Part shown: positions 17,824-25,915 of the stretch, one piece after another
Layout of the letters: the number at the start of each line of letters is the position of its first letter
Position numbering within the stretch: the stretch's first letter is position 1
Source: Nonomuraea sp. SYSU D8015
GTDB lineage: Bacteria; Actinomycetota; Actinomycetes; Streptosporangiales; Streptosporangiaceae
Assembly: GCF_008065375.1 (NCBI RefSeq)
Contig: NZ_VJYI01000005.1
Coordinates: 372,001 to 436,000 of the forward strand
Length of the DNA: 64,000 nt
Reading direction: 5' to 3'
The notes under the pieces: model-generated
What the model was told of the DNA's origin: nothing
The model's input: the letters and a program-made list of their open reading frames with translations, nothing else
Database searches by the model: none
Position numbers and translations under genes: made by a program

Positions 17824-17934
17824 CGTTCTCAGGAGCCGACAGCCGGTCGCGCGGTCTGCGGCGCGGGATTTCCCGGGTGCAGTTTCCGGCCCCTCCCGGC
17901 CCGAACACGTGAGCGGGACGGGCAGACTGGACGG

Positions 17935-18831
17935 GTGATGGAGCGCAGGTGGACACCCGAGGGGCCGCTGGACGTGGGGCTGGCGTTGCTGCCCCACCGG
18001 CGCGGCGGCGGCGACCCCACCTGGCGTCAGACGCCCGACGGAGCCGTGTGGCGCACCTCCAGGACGCCTGACGGGCCCTGCGCGCTCAGGGTGAGCGTCA
18101 AGGACGGCTGCGTGCACGGGCAGGCGTGGGGTCCCGGGGCGGGGTGGGCGCTGGAGACGCTGCCGGCGCTGCTCGGGGCCGACGACGACATTTCCGGATT
18201 TACCGTCAAACATGAGGTCCTGGCGGACGTCGCCCGGAGACACCCGGGGCTGCGGATCGGCAGGACCGGCCGCGTCATGGAGGCCCTCGTGCCGGCCGTG
18301 CTGGAGCAGAAGGTCGTCGGGCAGGAGGCGTGGCGGGCCTGGAAGTGGCTGCTCAACCGGTACGGCGAACCCGCTCCCGGACCGGCGCCCGAGGGCATGC
18401 GGGTCATCCCCGAGGCGACCGTGTGGCGGCAGATCCCGATCTGGCACTGGCACCGCTCCGGCGCCGAGGCCGTACGCGCCAGGACCATCGCGACCGCCGC
18501 CTGGCACGCCGGCAAGCTCGAGGCCGCCGCGACGACGCAGGAGCTCGACCGGCTGCTTCGGGCCCTGCCCGGGATCGGGGTGTGGACGTCCGCCGAGGTG
18601 CGCCAGCGGGCCTTCGGCGACCCCGACGCCGTCAGCGTGGGCGACTTCCACCTCGCCAAGCTCGTCGGCTACGCCCTGACCGGGGAGAAGACCGACGATC
18701 CCGGGATGTTGCGGCTGCTGGAGCCGTACCAGGGGCACCGGCACCGGGCCACGGTGCTCGTCTGGCTGTCGGGGCTGCGCCCGCCGGCGCGCGGGCCGCG
18801 CATGCCGGTGCGGGACTACCGATCCTTCTGA
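17935..18831 (+). CDS. DNA-3-methyladenine glycosylase (AlkA-like, HhH-GPD)
   Basis: Excises alkylated bases in base-excision repair. The 298-residue protein has the helix-hairpin-helix LPGIGVWTSAEV near residue 205, followed about 20 residues later by SVGDFHLAK, whose aspartate is at the AlkA catalytic position. A VPAVLEQKVVGQEA segment matches the conserved helix before the HhH. The start is GTG 17935 or ATG 17938. It is unrelated in function to its flanks; in many actinomycetes an AlkA-type gene lies beside the fbi genes, from memory. Confidence 0.9.
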   Translation: MMERRWTPEGPLDVGLALLPHRRGGGDPTWRQTPDGAVWRTSRTPDGPCALRVSVKDGCVHGQAWGPGAGWALETLPALLGADDDISGFTVKHEVLADVARRHPGLRIGRTGRVMEALVPAVLEQKVVGQEAWRAWKWLLNRYGEPAPGPAPEGMRVIPEATVWRQIPIWHWHRSGAEAVRARTIATAAWHAGKLEAAATTQELDRLLRALPGIGVWTSAEVRQRAFGDPDAVSVGDFHLAKLVGYALTGEKTDDPGMLRLLEPYQGHRHRATVLVWLSGLRPPARGPRMPVRDYRSF

Positions 18832-18867
18832 CCGGCCCTGGGTGCGGGCTGCGAACCCAGGCGGACG

Positions 18868-18873
18868 TAGTGT
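18868..18873 (+). promoter_or_regulatory. Candidate -10 box of a leaderless promoter for fbiC
   Basis: TAGTGT lies 7 bases before the ATG at 18881, and no ribosome site precedes that ATG. Confidence 0.45.
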
Positions 18874-18880
18874 GCCATGC

Positions 18881-21433
18881 ATGGATCTGGTCAGTGAATC
18901 CGCTTTGCGCCGCGCTCTCGCCCGTGCCCGCGACGGCAAGGCCCTCGACGTCACCGAGGCGACCGTGCTGCTGCACGCCCGTGGTGACCACCTCGACTCC
19001 CTCCTGGACCACGCCTCCCGCGTCCGCGACGCCGGACTGGAGGCCGCCGGCCGTCCCGGGATCATCACCTACAGCAGGAAGGTGTTCATCCCGCTGACCA
19101 GGTTGTGCCGAGATCGATGCGGTTACTGCACGTTCGCGACCGCGCCGCACAAGCTGGAGTCGCCGTTCCTGAGCCCCGACGAGGTGCTGGAGATCGCCCG
19201 GCAGGGGGCGGCGATGGGGTGCAAGGAGGCGCTGTTCACGCTGGGGGACCGGCCCGAGGACCGCTGGCACCAGGCCCGCGAGTGGCTCGACGCGCACGGC
19301 TACGACGACACGCTGTCGTACGTGCGCGCGATGGCGATCAGGGTGCTGGAGGAGACCGGGCTGCTGCCGCACCTCAACCCGGGCGTGCTGAGCTGGCGTG
19401 ACCTGCAGCGGCTCAAGCCCGTCGCGCCGTCCATGGGGATGATGCTGGAGACGACGTCGCGGCGGTTGTTCGAGGAGAAGGGGCAGCCCCACTACGGCTC
19501 GCCGGACAAGGACCCGGCGGTGCGGCTGCGGGTGCTGGAGGACGCGGGGCGCACCAACGTGCCGTTCACGACCGGGATCTTGATCGGGATCGGGGAGACC
19601 GTCCAGGACCGGGCCGAGTCGATCTTCGCGATCCGGCGGGTGGCCCGCGAGTACGGCGGCATCCAGGAGGTCATCGTCCAGAACTTCCGCGCCAAGCCGG
19701 ACACGGCCATGCGCGGGCTGCCCGACGCCGACCTCCAGGAGCTGGCCGCCACGATCGCCGTGGCGCGGCTGGTCCTCGGCCCACGCGTCCGGCTCCAGGC
19801 GCCGCCGAACCTGGTCGACGCCGAGTACGAGCTCATGATCCGCGCGGGGATCGACGACTGGGGCGGCGTGTCCCCGCTGACCCCCGACCACGTGAACCCG
19901 GAGCGGCCGTGGCCGCAGATCGACGAGCTGGCGGACCGTACGCGGGAGGCCGGCTTCCGGCTGCGGGAGCGGCTGACGATCTATCCGGAGTACGTGCTGG
20001 CCGGCGAGCCCTGGCTGGACCCGCGCCTGACCGCCCACGTGGCCGCCCTGGCGGACCCGGCGACGGGGCTGGCCCGCGAGGACGCGGCGCTGGAGGGCCG
20101 GCCGTGGCAGGAGCCCGACGGCGGGTTCGCCGCGTCGGGACGCGTCGACCTGCACGTCGAGGTGGACACCTCCGGGCGTACGAACGACCGGCGGGACGAC
20201 TTCGACCACGTGTACGGCGACTGGGACGCCTTGAAGGACCGCCTCGGCGCGGCCGTCCCCACCACGCCCGGCGACGTGCGCCAGGCGCTGCGGCGGGCCG
20301 CGTCGGACCCCGCCGGGCTCACCGACGACGAGGCCGTCGCGCTGCTCGGGGCCGACGGGGAGGCGCTCGACGAGCTGGCCGCCATCGCCGACGAGCTACG
20401 GAAGGAGGCCGTGGGCGACGAGGTGACCTATGTCGTCAACAGGAACATCAACTTCACCAACGTCTGCTACACCGGCTGCCGGTTCTGCGCGTTCGCCCAG
20501 CGCCGCACGGACGCCGACGCGTACACGCTGAGCCTGGACCAGGTGGCCGACCGGGCGCAGGAGGCGTGGGAGGCGGGGGCGACCGAGGTGTGCATGCAGG
20601 GCGGCATCCATCCGGATCTGCCCGGGACCGCGTACTTCGACATCGCCAAGGCCGTGAAGGCCAGGACGCCGGACATGCACGTGCACGCGTTCTCGCCGAT
20701 GGAGGTGATCAACGGGGCCTCGCGGACGAACATGTCCATCCGGGAGTGGCTGGAGGCGGCCAAGGAGGCCGGCGTCGACTCGCTCCCCGGGACGGCGGCG
20801 GAGATCCTCGACGACGACGTGCGCTGGGTGCTGACCAAGGGCAAGCTGCCCACCCAGGAGTGGATCGAGGTCATCACGACCGCGCACAAGGTCGGCATCC
20901 CGACGACCTCCACCATGATGTACGGCCACGTCGACACCCACCTGCACTGGGTCAGGCACATCAAGCTGATCAGGCGGCTGCAGGAGGAGACCGGCGGGTT
21001 CTCGGAGTTCGTGTTGCTGCCGTTCGTGCACACCAGTGCCCCGATCTACCTGGCGGGCGTGGCCCGTCCCGGCCCCACGGCCAGCGAGAACCGGGCCGTG
21101 CACGCCCTGGCCAGGATCCTGCTCCACGGCGCGATCAAGAACATCCAGTGCTCCTGGGTGAAGCTCCGCGACGACCTGTGCCGCCAGGTGCTCCAGGGCG
21201 GCGTGAACGACCTCGGCGGCACGCTCATGGAGGAGACCATCAGCAGGATGGCGGGGTCGGAGAACGGCTCGTACAAGACCATCAGCGAGCTGCGGGCGAT
21301 GGTCGAGGTCGCCGGCCGGCCCGTCAGGCAGCGCACCACCGAGTACGGCGTCCCCTCCGCGGAGCGCCTCCAGGCGTCCCTGGCGAGCGACGGCGTCTGC
21401 CAGAGTGTCCGGCGGGTGCTGCCGTTGGCCTAA
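18881..21433 (+). CDS. fbiC: FO synthase, fused CofG-CofH (F420 biosynthesis)
   Basis: Makes the deazaflavin chromophore FO from tyrosine and the flavin precursor 5-amino-6-ribitylamino-uracil. It is a single 850-residue protein with two radical-SAM domains. The first [4Fe-4S] site has Cys76, Cys80 and Cys83 (CRDRCGYC), in the CofG half. The second has Cys529, Cys533 and Cys536 (CYTGCRFC), in the CofH half. This full-length fused form is typical of Actinobacteria. ATG 18881 is chosen over the upstream in-frame 18842 because the -10-like box leaves no room for the longer form. fbiA and fbiB lie 2-4 kb downstream on the other strand. Confidence 0.97.
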   Translation: MDLVSESALRRALARARDGKALDVTEATVLLHARGDHLDSLLDHASRVRDAGLEAAGRPGIITYSRKVFIPLTRLCRDRCGYCTFATAPHKLESPFLSPDEVLEIARQGAAMGCKEALFTLGDRPEDRWHQAREWLDAHGYDDTLSYVRAMAIRVLEETGLLPHLNPGVLSWRDLQRLKPVAPSMGMMLETTSRRLFEEKGQPHYGSPDKDPAVRLRVLEDAGRTNVPFTTGILIGIGETVQDRAESIFAIRRVAREYGGIQEVIVQNFRAKPDTAMRGLPDADLQELAATIAVARLVLGPRVRLQAPPNLVDAEYELMIRAGIDDWGGVSPLTPDHVNPERPWPQIDELADRTREAGFRLRERLTIYPEYVLAGEPWLDPRLTAHVAALADPATGLAREDAALEGRPWQEPDGGFAASGRVDLHVEVDTSGRTNDRRDDFDHVYGDWDALKDRLGAAVPTTPGDVRQALRRAASDPAGLTDDEAVALLGADGEALDELAAIADELRKEAVGDEVTYVVNRNINFTNVCYTGCRFCAFAQRRTDADAYTLSLDQVADRAQEAWEAGATEVCMQGGIHPDLPGTAYFDIAKAVKARTPDMHVHAFSPMEVINGASRTNMSIREWLEAAKEAGVDSLPGTAAEILDDDVRWVLTKGKLPTQEWIEVITTAHKVGIPTTSTMMYGHVDTHLHWVRHIKLIRRLQEETGGFSEFVLLPFVHTSAPIYLAGVARPGPTASENRAVHALARILLHGAIKNIQCSWVKLRDDLCRQVLQGGVNDLGGTLMEETISRMAGSENGSYKTISELRAMVEVAGRPVRQRTTEYGVPSAERLQASLASDGVCQSVRRVLPLA

Positions 21434-21514
21434 TTGTAACCTGTTCTAACAACGGCTCGTGTCCGGTATGAGAGACGCTGGGAGAATCGTCACTCCCCTG
21501 GAGAGAGGTTCACC

Positions 21515-23263
21515 GTGCGGTTGGGTCGACACCGCGCCGCTCTGTCCCATGAGCAGCGACGCAGGAAGGCGCTGCAGCGCGGCATGCTCGCTGGGCTCGC
21601 GGCCGTGGCCGTCGCGGCCGGCGCCCTCGTCGTGGTGTTCGGCGGGGTCGGCACGCTGTGCTCCACACGAGAGCCTGTTCTGGTCAGCGTGGCGGCGGCG
21701 GTCGACGTGGCGCCCGCGGTCATGGAGGCCGCGGGGCGGTTCAACGACACGAAGGCGTCGGTGGGCCGGCGGTGCGTGCTCGTCCAGGTCACCGAGCAGC
21801 CGCCGGCCACCGTCCTGCGTACGCTGATCGGCGACCGGGCCGGCGTGCTGCGCGAGCGGCCCGACGGCTGGATCGCCGACTCGTCGGCCTGGATCAGGCT
21901 GGCCCGCCGGCAGGGCGCCAGCGCGCTGCCCGCGGGCGAGACCGTGGTCGCGACGTCGCCGCTGGTGTTCGCCACCCGCTCGTCGCTGGCGCAGCGCTTC
22001 TCCGTGGGCAAGACCGAGATGAACTGGCGGATGGTCTTCCCGCCGACCGTCCGCGGGCGGCTGACGCCGACCGCGGAGGAGCCCGACGTCGTACGCGTGC
22101 CGGATCCGTCGCTGGCCGGGGCGGGCATCGCCACCGTGGCCGCGGCCAGGGACGTCGTCGGCACCGGGCAGGACGCGGACAAGGCGCTGACCGCCTTCGT
22201 CCGGTGGGCGCAGGCCGGCTCGGCGCCCGACTACCGCAGCATGCTGGACGCGGTCGACGATCGCGCGTTCTGGCAGCGGCCGGTGGTCATCGTCCCCGAG
22301 CAGTCGGTGTGGAACCACAACCTGCGCCCGTCCGCCGACCCTGTCGTGGCGCTGCATCCACGCGAGGGGACGATCAACCTCGACTACCCGTACGTCGTCA
22401 CCGCCACCGACCCCGCGGTGGCCGAGGCGTCCACGCTCTTCGCCGGTTGGCTGAAGGGGGCGGAGGCACAGGAGATCGTCCGGCGGGCCGGGTTCAGGTC
22501 GGGCGACGGCGCCCAGGGGCCGATCTCGCCGGGGCCCCAGATTCCCACCGCCGCACCGAGGACCAGGTCGTCGGTGTCGCAGCAGGACATCGACGAGGCG
22601 CTGCGCGCCTGGAGCCGGCTGGCGCCGCCGACCAACATCCTCGTGCTCGCCGACACCTCCAAGCACATGGCCGAGCCGCTGAGGGGCAGCACGCGGGTGC
22701 AGGTGGCGCTGGAGGCCGCCAGGATCGGGCTGCAGCTCTTCCCCGACTCCACGCACATGGGGCTGTGGGAGTTCGCCGACGGGCTCGGCCGCATCAACGG
22801 CTACCAGGAACGCGTCGGGCTCGGGCCGATCAGCGAGCCGGAGAGCGGGGAGGTGATCCGCAGGAGCCGCCTGGGGGAGATGACCACCACGATCACCGCC
22901 CATCCTGATCGGGACAGCTCGCTGTACGACTCGATACTCGGCGGCTTCCGGAAGGTCTCCGGGGCGTACCGGGAGGACATGAACAACTCGCTCCTGGTCA
23001 TCACGGCGGGCAAGGATGACGGCAAGGGCACGAGTTTGCCGCAGCTCGTGGAGACGTTGCGGCGCGAGTGGAAGCCGGAGCGGCCGGTGCAGATCGTCAT
23101 CATCAGTTTCGGCCCGGGGACGGACCGTGCCGGGCTCGCCCAGATCGCCGCCGCCACGAACGGCTCCCTGCACGAAGCCCAGGAACCTGGTGAGATCATC
23201 GACGTCTTCCTCGCCGCCCTGGCCCGCCGCCTCTGCCACCCCACCTGCAAACCCACCACCTGA
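21515..23263 (+). CDS. Membrane-anchored solute-binding-like / VWA domain protein
   Basis: A 582-residue protein with a basic N-terminus, one membrane segment (about residues 23-45) and an extracytoplasmic body. Residues 50-340 resemble a bacterial solute-binding (type 2 periplasmic) fold: VSVAAAVDVAPAVMEAAGRF, and SLAGAGIATVAAARDVVG later. Residues 375-570 are a von Willebrand A domain beginning NILVLADTSKHM. The MIDAS motif is degenerate: DTSKH where DxSxS is usual. The start GTG has a GAGAGG ribosome site. It lies between fbiC and convergent fbiBA. Its function is unknown; a ligand-sensing or adhesion role is possible. Confidence 0.8.
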   Translation: MRLGRHRAALSHEQRRRKALQRGMLAGLAAVAVAAGALVVVFGGVGTLCSTREPVLVSVAAAVDVAPAVMEAAGRFNDTKASVGRRCVLVQVTEQPPATVLRTLIGDRAGVLRERPDGWIADSSAWIRLARRQGASALPAGETVVATSPLVFATRSSLAQRFSVGKTEMNWRMVFPPTVRGRLTPTAEEPDVVRVPDPSLAGAGIATVAAARDVVGTGQDADKALTAFVRWAQAGSAPDYRSMLDAVDDRAFWQRPVVIVPEQSVWNHNLRPSADPVVALHPREGTINLDYPYVVTATDPAVAEASTLFAGWLKGAEAQEIVRRAGFRSGDGAQGPISPGPQIPTAAPRTRSSVSQQDIDEALRAWSRLAPPTNILVLADTSKHMAEPLRGSTRVQVALEAARIGLQLFPDSTHMGLWEFADGLGRINGYQERVGLGPISEPESGEVIRRSRLGEMTTTITAHPDRDSSLYDSILGGFRKVSGAYREDMNNSLLVITAGKDDGKGTSLPQLVETLRREWKPERPVQIVIISFGPGTDRAGLAQIAAATNGSLHEAQEPGEIIDVFLAALARRLCHPTCKPTT

Positions 23264-23407
23264 ACCCCACCCCCTCACGTCTCCCTTGGCCTCACCGGCT
23301 GAGTGCCCCTGCCCGTTACTGAGGCCTCGGCTTCGCGCCACGCGTGCGCCTGTGTCCCGGGGCGGCGACGGCGATCACCGCCACGGCGACGAACGTGGGC
23401 ATCCTGG

Positions 23408-24733
23408 TCAACGTGTCACGATGAAGTCCGCCGGGTCGCGGGGCGCACGGTCGCGCGGCGGGGCCGCCGCGTGCCCCACGGCCACGCAGCCCATCGGGTC
23501 CCACGAATCCGGCAGGTCGAGCACCGCGCGGACGATCGGACGGCAGAACATCGTGGACGACACCCACGCCGAGCCGAGCCCCTCGACGGCGAGCTGGATC
23601 AGGAAGTTCTCCACCCCGGCGCCCGTCGCCACCACGAACATCTCCCGCTCGGACGCGTTGCGCCGATCGTCGCGGTAGGTGTGGGACCCCTCCATCACCA
23701 GGCACGGCACCACCAGGTAGGGGGCGTTGCGCAGCACGTCGCCGCGCCTGATCCGCTTGGCGATCGACTGCTCACTGAACCCGTCGCCCCGCAGGTCCTC
23801 GATCCACGCCTCGCGCATCGCGTCGAGCAGCTTGATCCGCGTCTCCGGCGACTCGACCAGCACGAACCGCCACGGGGTCGTGTGATGCGGCGCGGGCGCG
23901 GCGATGCCCGCCGCCACCGCCCTCCGCACGGCCTCCGGATCGACGGGGCGGTCTGAGAACTCCCTGATCGTACGGCGGGCGAACACGACGTCCCGCGACC
24001 CGTAACGGAACAGGTCGTCGTCGGCCGCCCGCACCAGCGGCCTGACACCGGGCCCGTCGTCGTCCGTCACCAGATGGGACAGCCCGCGTACGATCGCCAC
24101 CGGAACGCCGGCGAGCTTGCCCTTGACCAGCTCGGCCGCGCCGGCGATCTCGTCGGCCAGCGCCGTCACGGTGGCGCTGAGCTCGTTGCCGTACCCGTCG
24201 GAGGTGCCTCGGAAGTCGTCCAGCGCCCGCACGCCCGCCACCCCGATGGCCACGTCGGTGAGCCCGTTGCGCCAGGGGCGGCCGAACGTGTCGGAGACGA
24301 TCACTCCGGCCCGCGCCGTCAGCCCTGCCCTGATGCGCCTGGCCGAGGCGTCGGGGTCTTCGGGGAGGAGCAGGACGGTGCCCGGGTCGGTGTTGGAGGC
24401 GTCGACTCCGGCGGCGGCCATGACGAAGCCGTGGCGCGTCTGGGAGATCACGGTGTCGCCGCGCCTGGCGACCACGCGCTCGGTCTCGTCCTCGATCGCC
24501 TGGCTCCGGTCAGGCGCCCGGCGGATCCTGCCCTCGGCCTTGCTCACGATCTTTGACGTGACGACCACGATGTCACCGTCGCGAAGACCGGCGCCCGCGA
24601 GCAGCCCCGCCACGTCGTCACCGGGCCGCACCTCGCCGATGCCTTCCACGGCGATCACCTCGATGCGGTGGGGGGTGTCGTGCGTCGGCTCGGTGTCGCG
24701 TCGGGTGTCGTCCGGGGTTTCGGCGGCGGTCAT
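23408..24733 (-). CDS. fbiB: Coenzyme F420:L-glutamate ligase / FMN-dependent reductase fusion
   Basis: Bifunctional F420-tail enzyme of 441 residues. The N-terminal 250 residues are the CofE-type gamma-glutamyl ligase: VTSKIVSKAEGRI, VSDTFGRPWRNG and VAIGVAGVRALDDFRG. The C-terminal 190 are a nitroreductase-fold FMN domain starting RRTIREFSDRPVD, with PHHTTPWRFVLV and a final GCVAVGHA strand. The ligase adds glutamates to F420-0; the FMN domain reduces the dehydro precursor in mycobacteria. The ATG has a CAGGAG ribosome site 8 bases upstream. It follows fbiA by 64 bases in the usual fbiA-fbiB order. Confidence 0.96.
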   Translation of the reverse strand: MTAAETPDDTRRDTEPTHDTPHRIEVIAVEGIGEVRPGDDVAGLLAGAGLRDGDIVVVTSKIVSKAEGRIRRAPDRSQAIEDETERVVARRGDTVISQTRHGFVMAAAGVDASNTDPGTVLLLPEDPDASARRIRAGLTARAGVIVSDTFGRPWRNGLTDVAIGVAGVRALDDFRGTSDGYGNELSATVTALADEIAGAAELVKGKLAGVPVAIVRGLSHLVTDDDGPGVRPLVRAADDDLFRYGSRDVVFARRTIREFSDRPVDPEAVRRAVAAGIAAPAPHHTTPWRFVLVESPETRIKLLDAMREAWIEDLRGDGFSEQSIAKRIRRGDVLRNAPYLVVPCLVMEGSHTYRDDRRNASEREMFVVATGAGVENFLIQLAVEGLGSAWVSSTMFCRPIVRAVLDLPDSWDPMGCVAVGHAAAPPRDRAPRDPADFIVTR

Positions 24734-24797
24734 CGGGCGAGCTCCTGAGGGCGACGTCGGGACGTGATGGGCGGGGTGGCGTGGTGTGCGGGCGGGG

Positions 24798-25736
24798 TCA
24801 TCGGGTGAGGCTCAGCGCCAGGTCGAGGGCCGTGCGGGCGATGTCGGCGGCGGCCTCCGCGTCGTGCATGAGGATCGGGCGGACGACGACGCGGACACCG
24901 TCGAGGGCGACTTCGGCGTCCTCCTCAGCCACCAGCCAGCCGTCGATCAGCTCAGAGCCGTACAGCTCCAGGACGGCCTGGGCAGTCGTCTCCACCCCGA
25001 TGGCCGTCAGGCAGGCGTCGGCCATGCCTCGCACCGGCGCGCCGCCGATGATCGGCGAGACCCCGACCACGGTCTTGGGGAGCAGGGCCTCGCGGATGCC
25101 CGGGACCTGGAGGATCGTGCCGATGCTCACGACTGGGTTGGACGGCGGCAGGATGACCACGTCGGCCTGCTCGATGGCCTCCAGCACGCCCGGCGCCGGC
25201 TTGGCCTTGTCCACCCCGACCAGGGCGAACGACTGCGCGGGCAGGGAGGCGCGCAGGCGTACCCACCACTCCTGGAAGTGGACGGCACGCCTGCCGCGCT
25301 CGTCCTCGATCACCACATGGGTCTCGCAGCGGTCGTCGGACATGGGCAGCAGCCGCACGCCCGGCTGCCAGCGCTCGCACAGCGCCTGCGTGATCTGCGA
25401 GAGCGGGTAGCCGGCCTCCAGCATCTGGGAGCGGAGGATGTGGGTGGCGAAGTCGCGGTCACCGAGCCCGAACCACTGCGGCTCGGCGCCGTAGGCGGCC
25501 AGCTCCTCCTTGACGACGTGGGACTCCTTGGCCCGGCCCCAGCCCTGCTCCTCGTCGATGCCGTTGCCCAGGGTGTACATCACGGTGTCGAGGTCGGGGC
25601 AGACCCGCAGCCCGAACAGGGTGATGTCGTCACCCGTGTTGCCGATGACCGTGATCGTGGCGTCCGGCTCGGTCGCGCGCAGGCCGCGCAGGAAGCGGGC
25701 GCCGCCGATGCCGCCCGCGAGTGACACGATGTGCAT
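24798..25736 (-). CDS. fbiA: 2-phospho-L-lactate (phosphoenolpyruvyl) transferase, F420-0 synthesis
   Basis: CofD-family enzyme joining FO to the activated phospho-acid from the CofC/FbiD guanylyltransferase, giving (dehydro-)F420-0. It has 312 residues, with the family start MHIVSLAGGIGGARFLRGL, the GNTGDDITLFGLRVCPDLDTV segment, and an ILPPSNPVVSIGTILQVPGI motif. The frame is open upstream to 25904, but the conserved N-terminus begins at 25736. It is first gene of the fbiA-fbiB pair and divergent from the membrane gene at 25916. No cofC/fbiD gene is in the window. Confidence 0.96.
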   Translation of the reverse strand: MHIVSLAGGIGGARFLRGLRATEPDATITVIGNTGDDITLFGLRVCPDLDTVMYTLGNGIDEEQGWGRAKESHVVKEELAAYGAEPQWFGLGDRDFATHILRSQMLEAGYPLSQITQALCERWQPGVRLLPMSDDRCETHVVIEDERGRRAVHFQEWWVRLRASLPAQSFALVGVDKAKPAPGVLEAIEQADVVILPPSNPVVSIGTILQVPGIREALLPKTVVGVSPIIGGAPVRGMADACLTAIGVETTAQAVLELYGSELIDGWLVAEEDAEVALDGVRVVVRPILMHDAEAAADIARTALDLALSLTR

Positions 25737-25915
25737 GCGGTCCAGTCTTTCACCGGCCTCTGACAAGCCTGCCGGGGGAGTGGTCTTCACCACTTGTGAG
25801 TGCGTACTGGCTGGTATAGGCCGAATTGAGATGTAAGGGGTTCCTGGGACTCCCGCCGTCCCCGGGGGTGATGTGGCAAACTCCCTTCGGGCCAAAGGGT
25901 CCAATGGGGGTACTT

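Noticed and set aside
25780..25793. GTGGT-CTTC-ACCAC hairpin between fbiA and the membrane gene as an operator
   Set aside because: Only 5-bp arms, which is not above expectation in this GC-rich gap.
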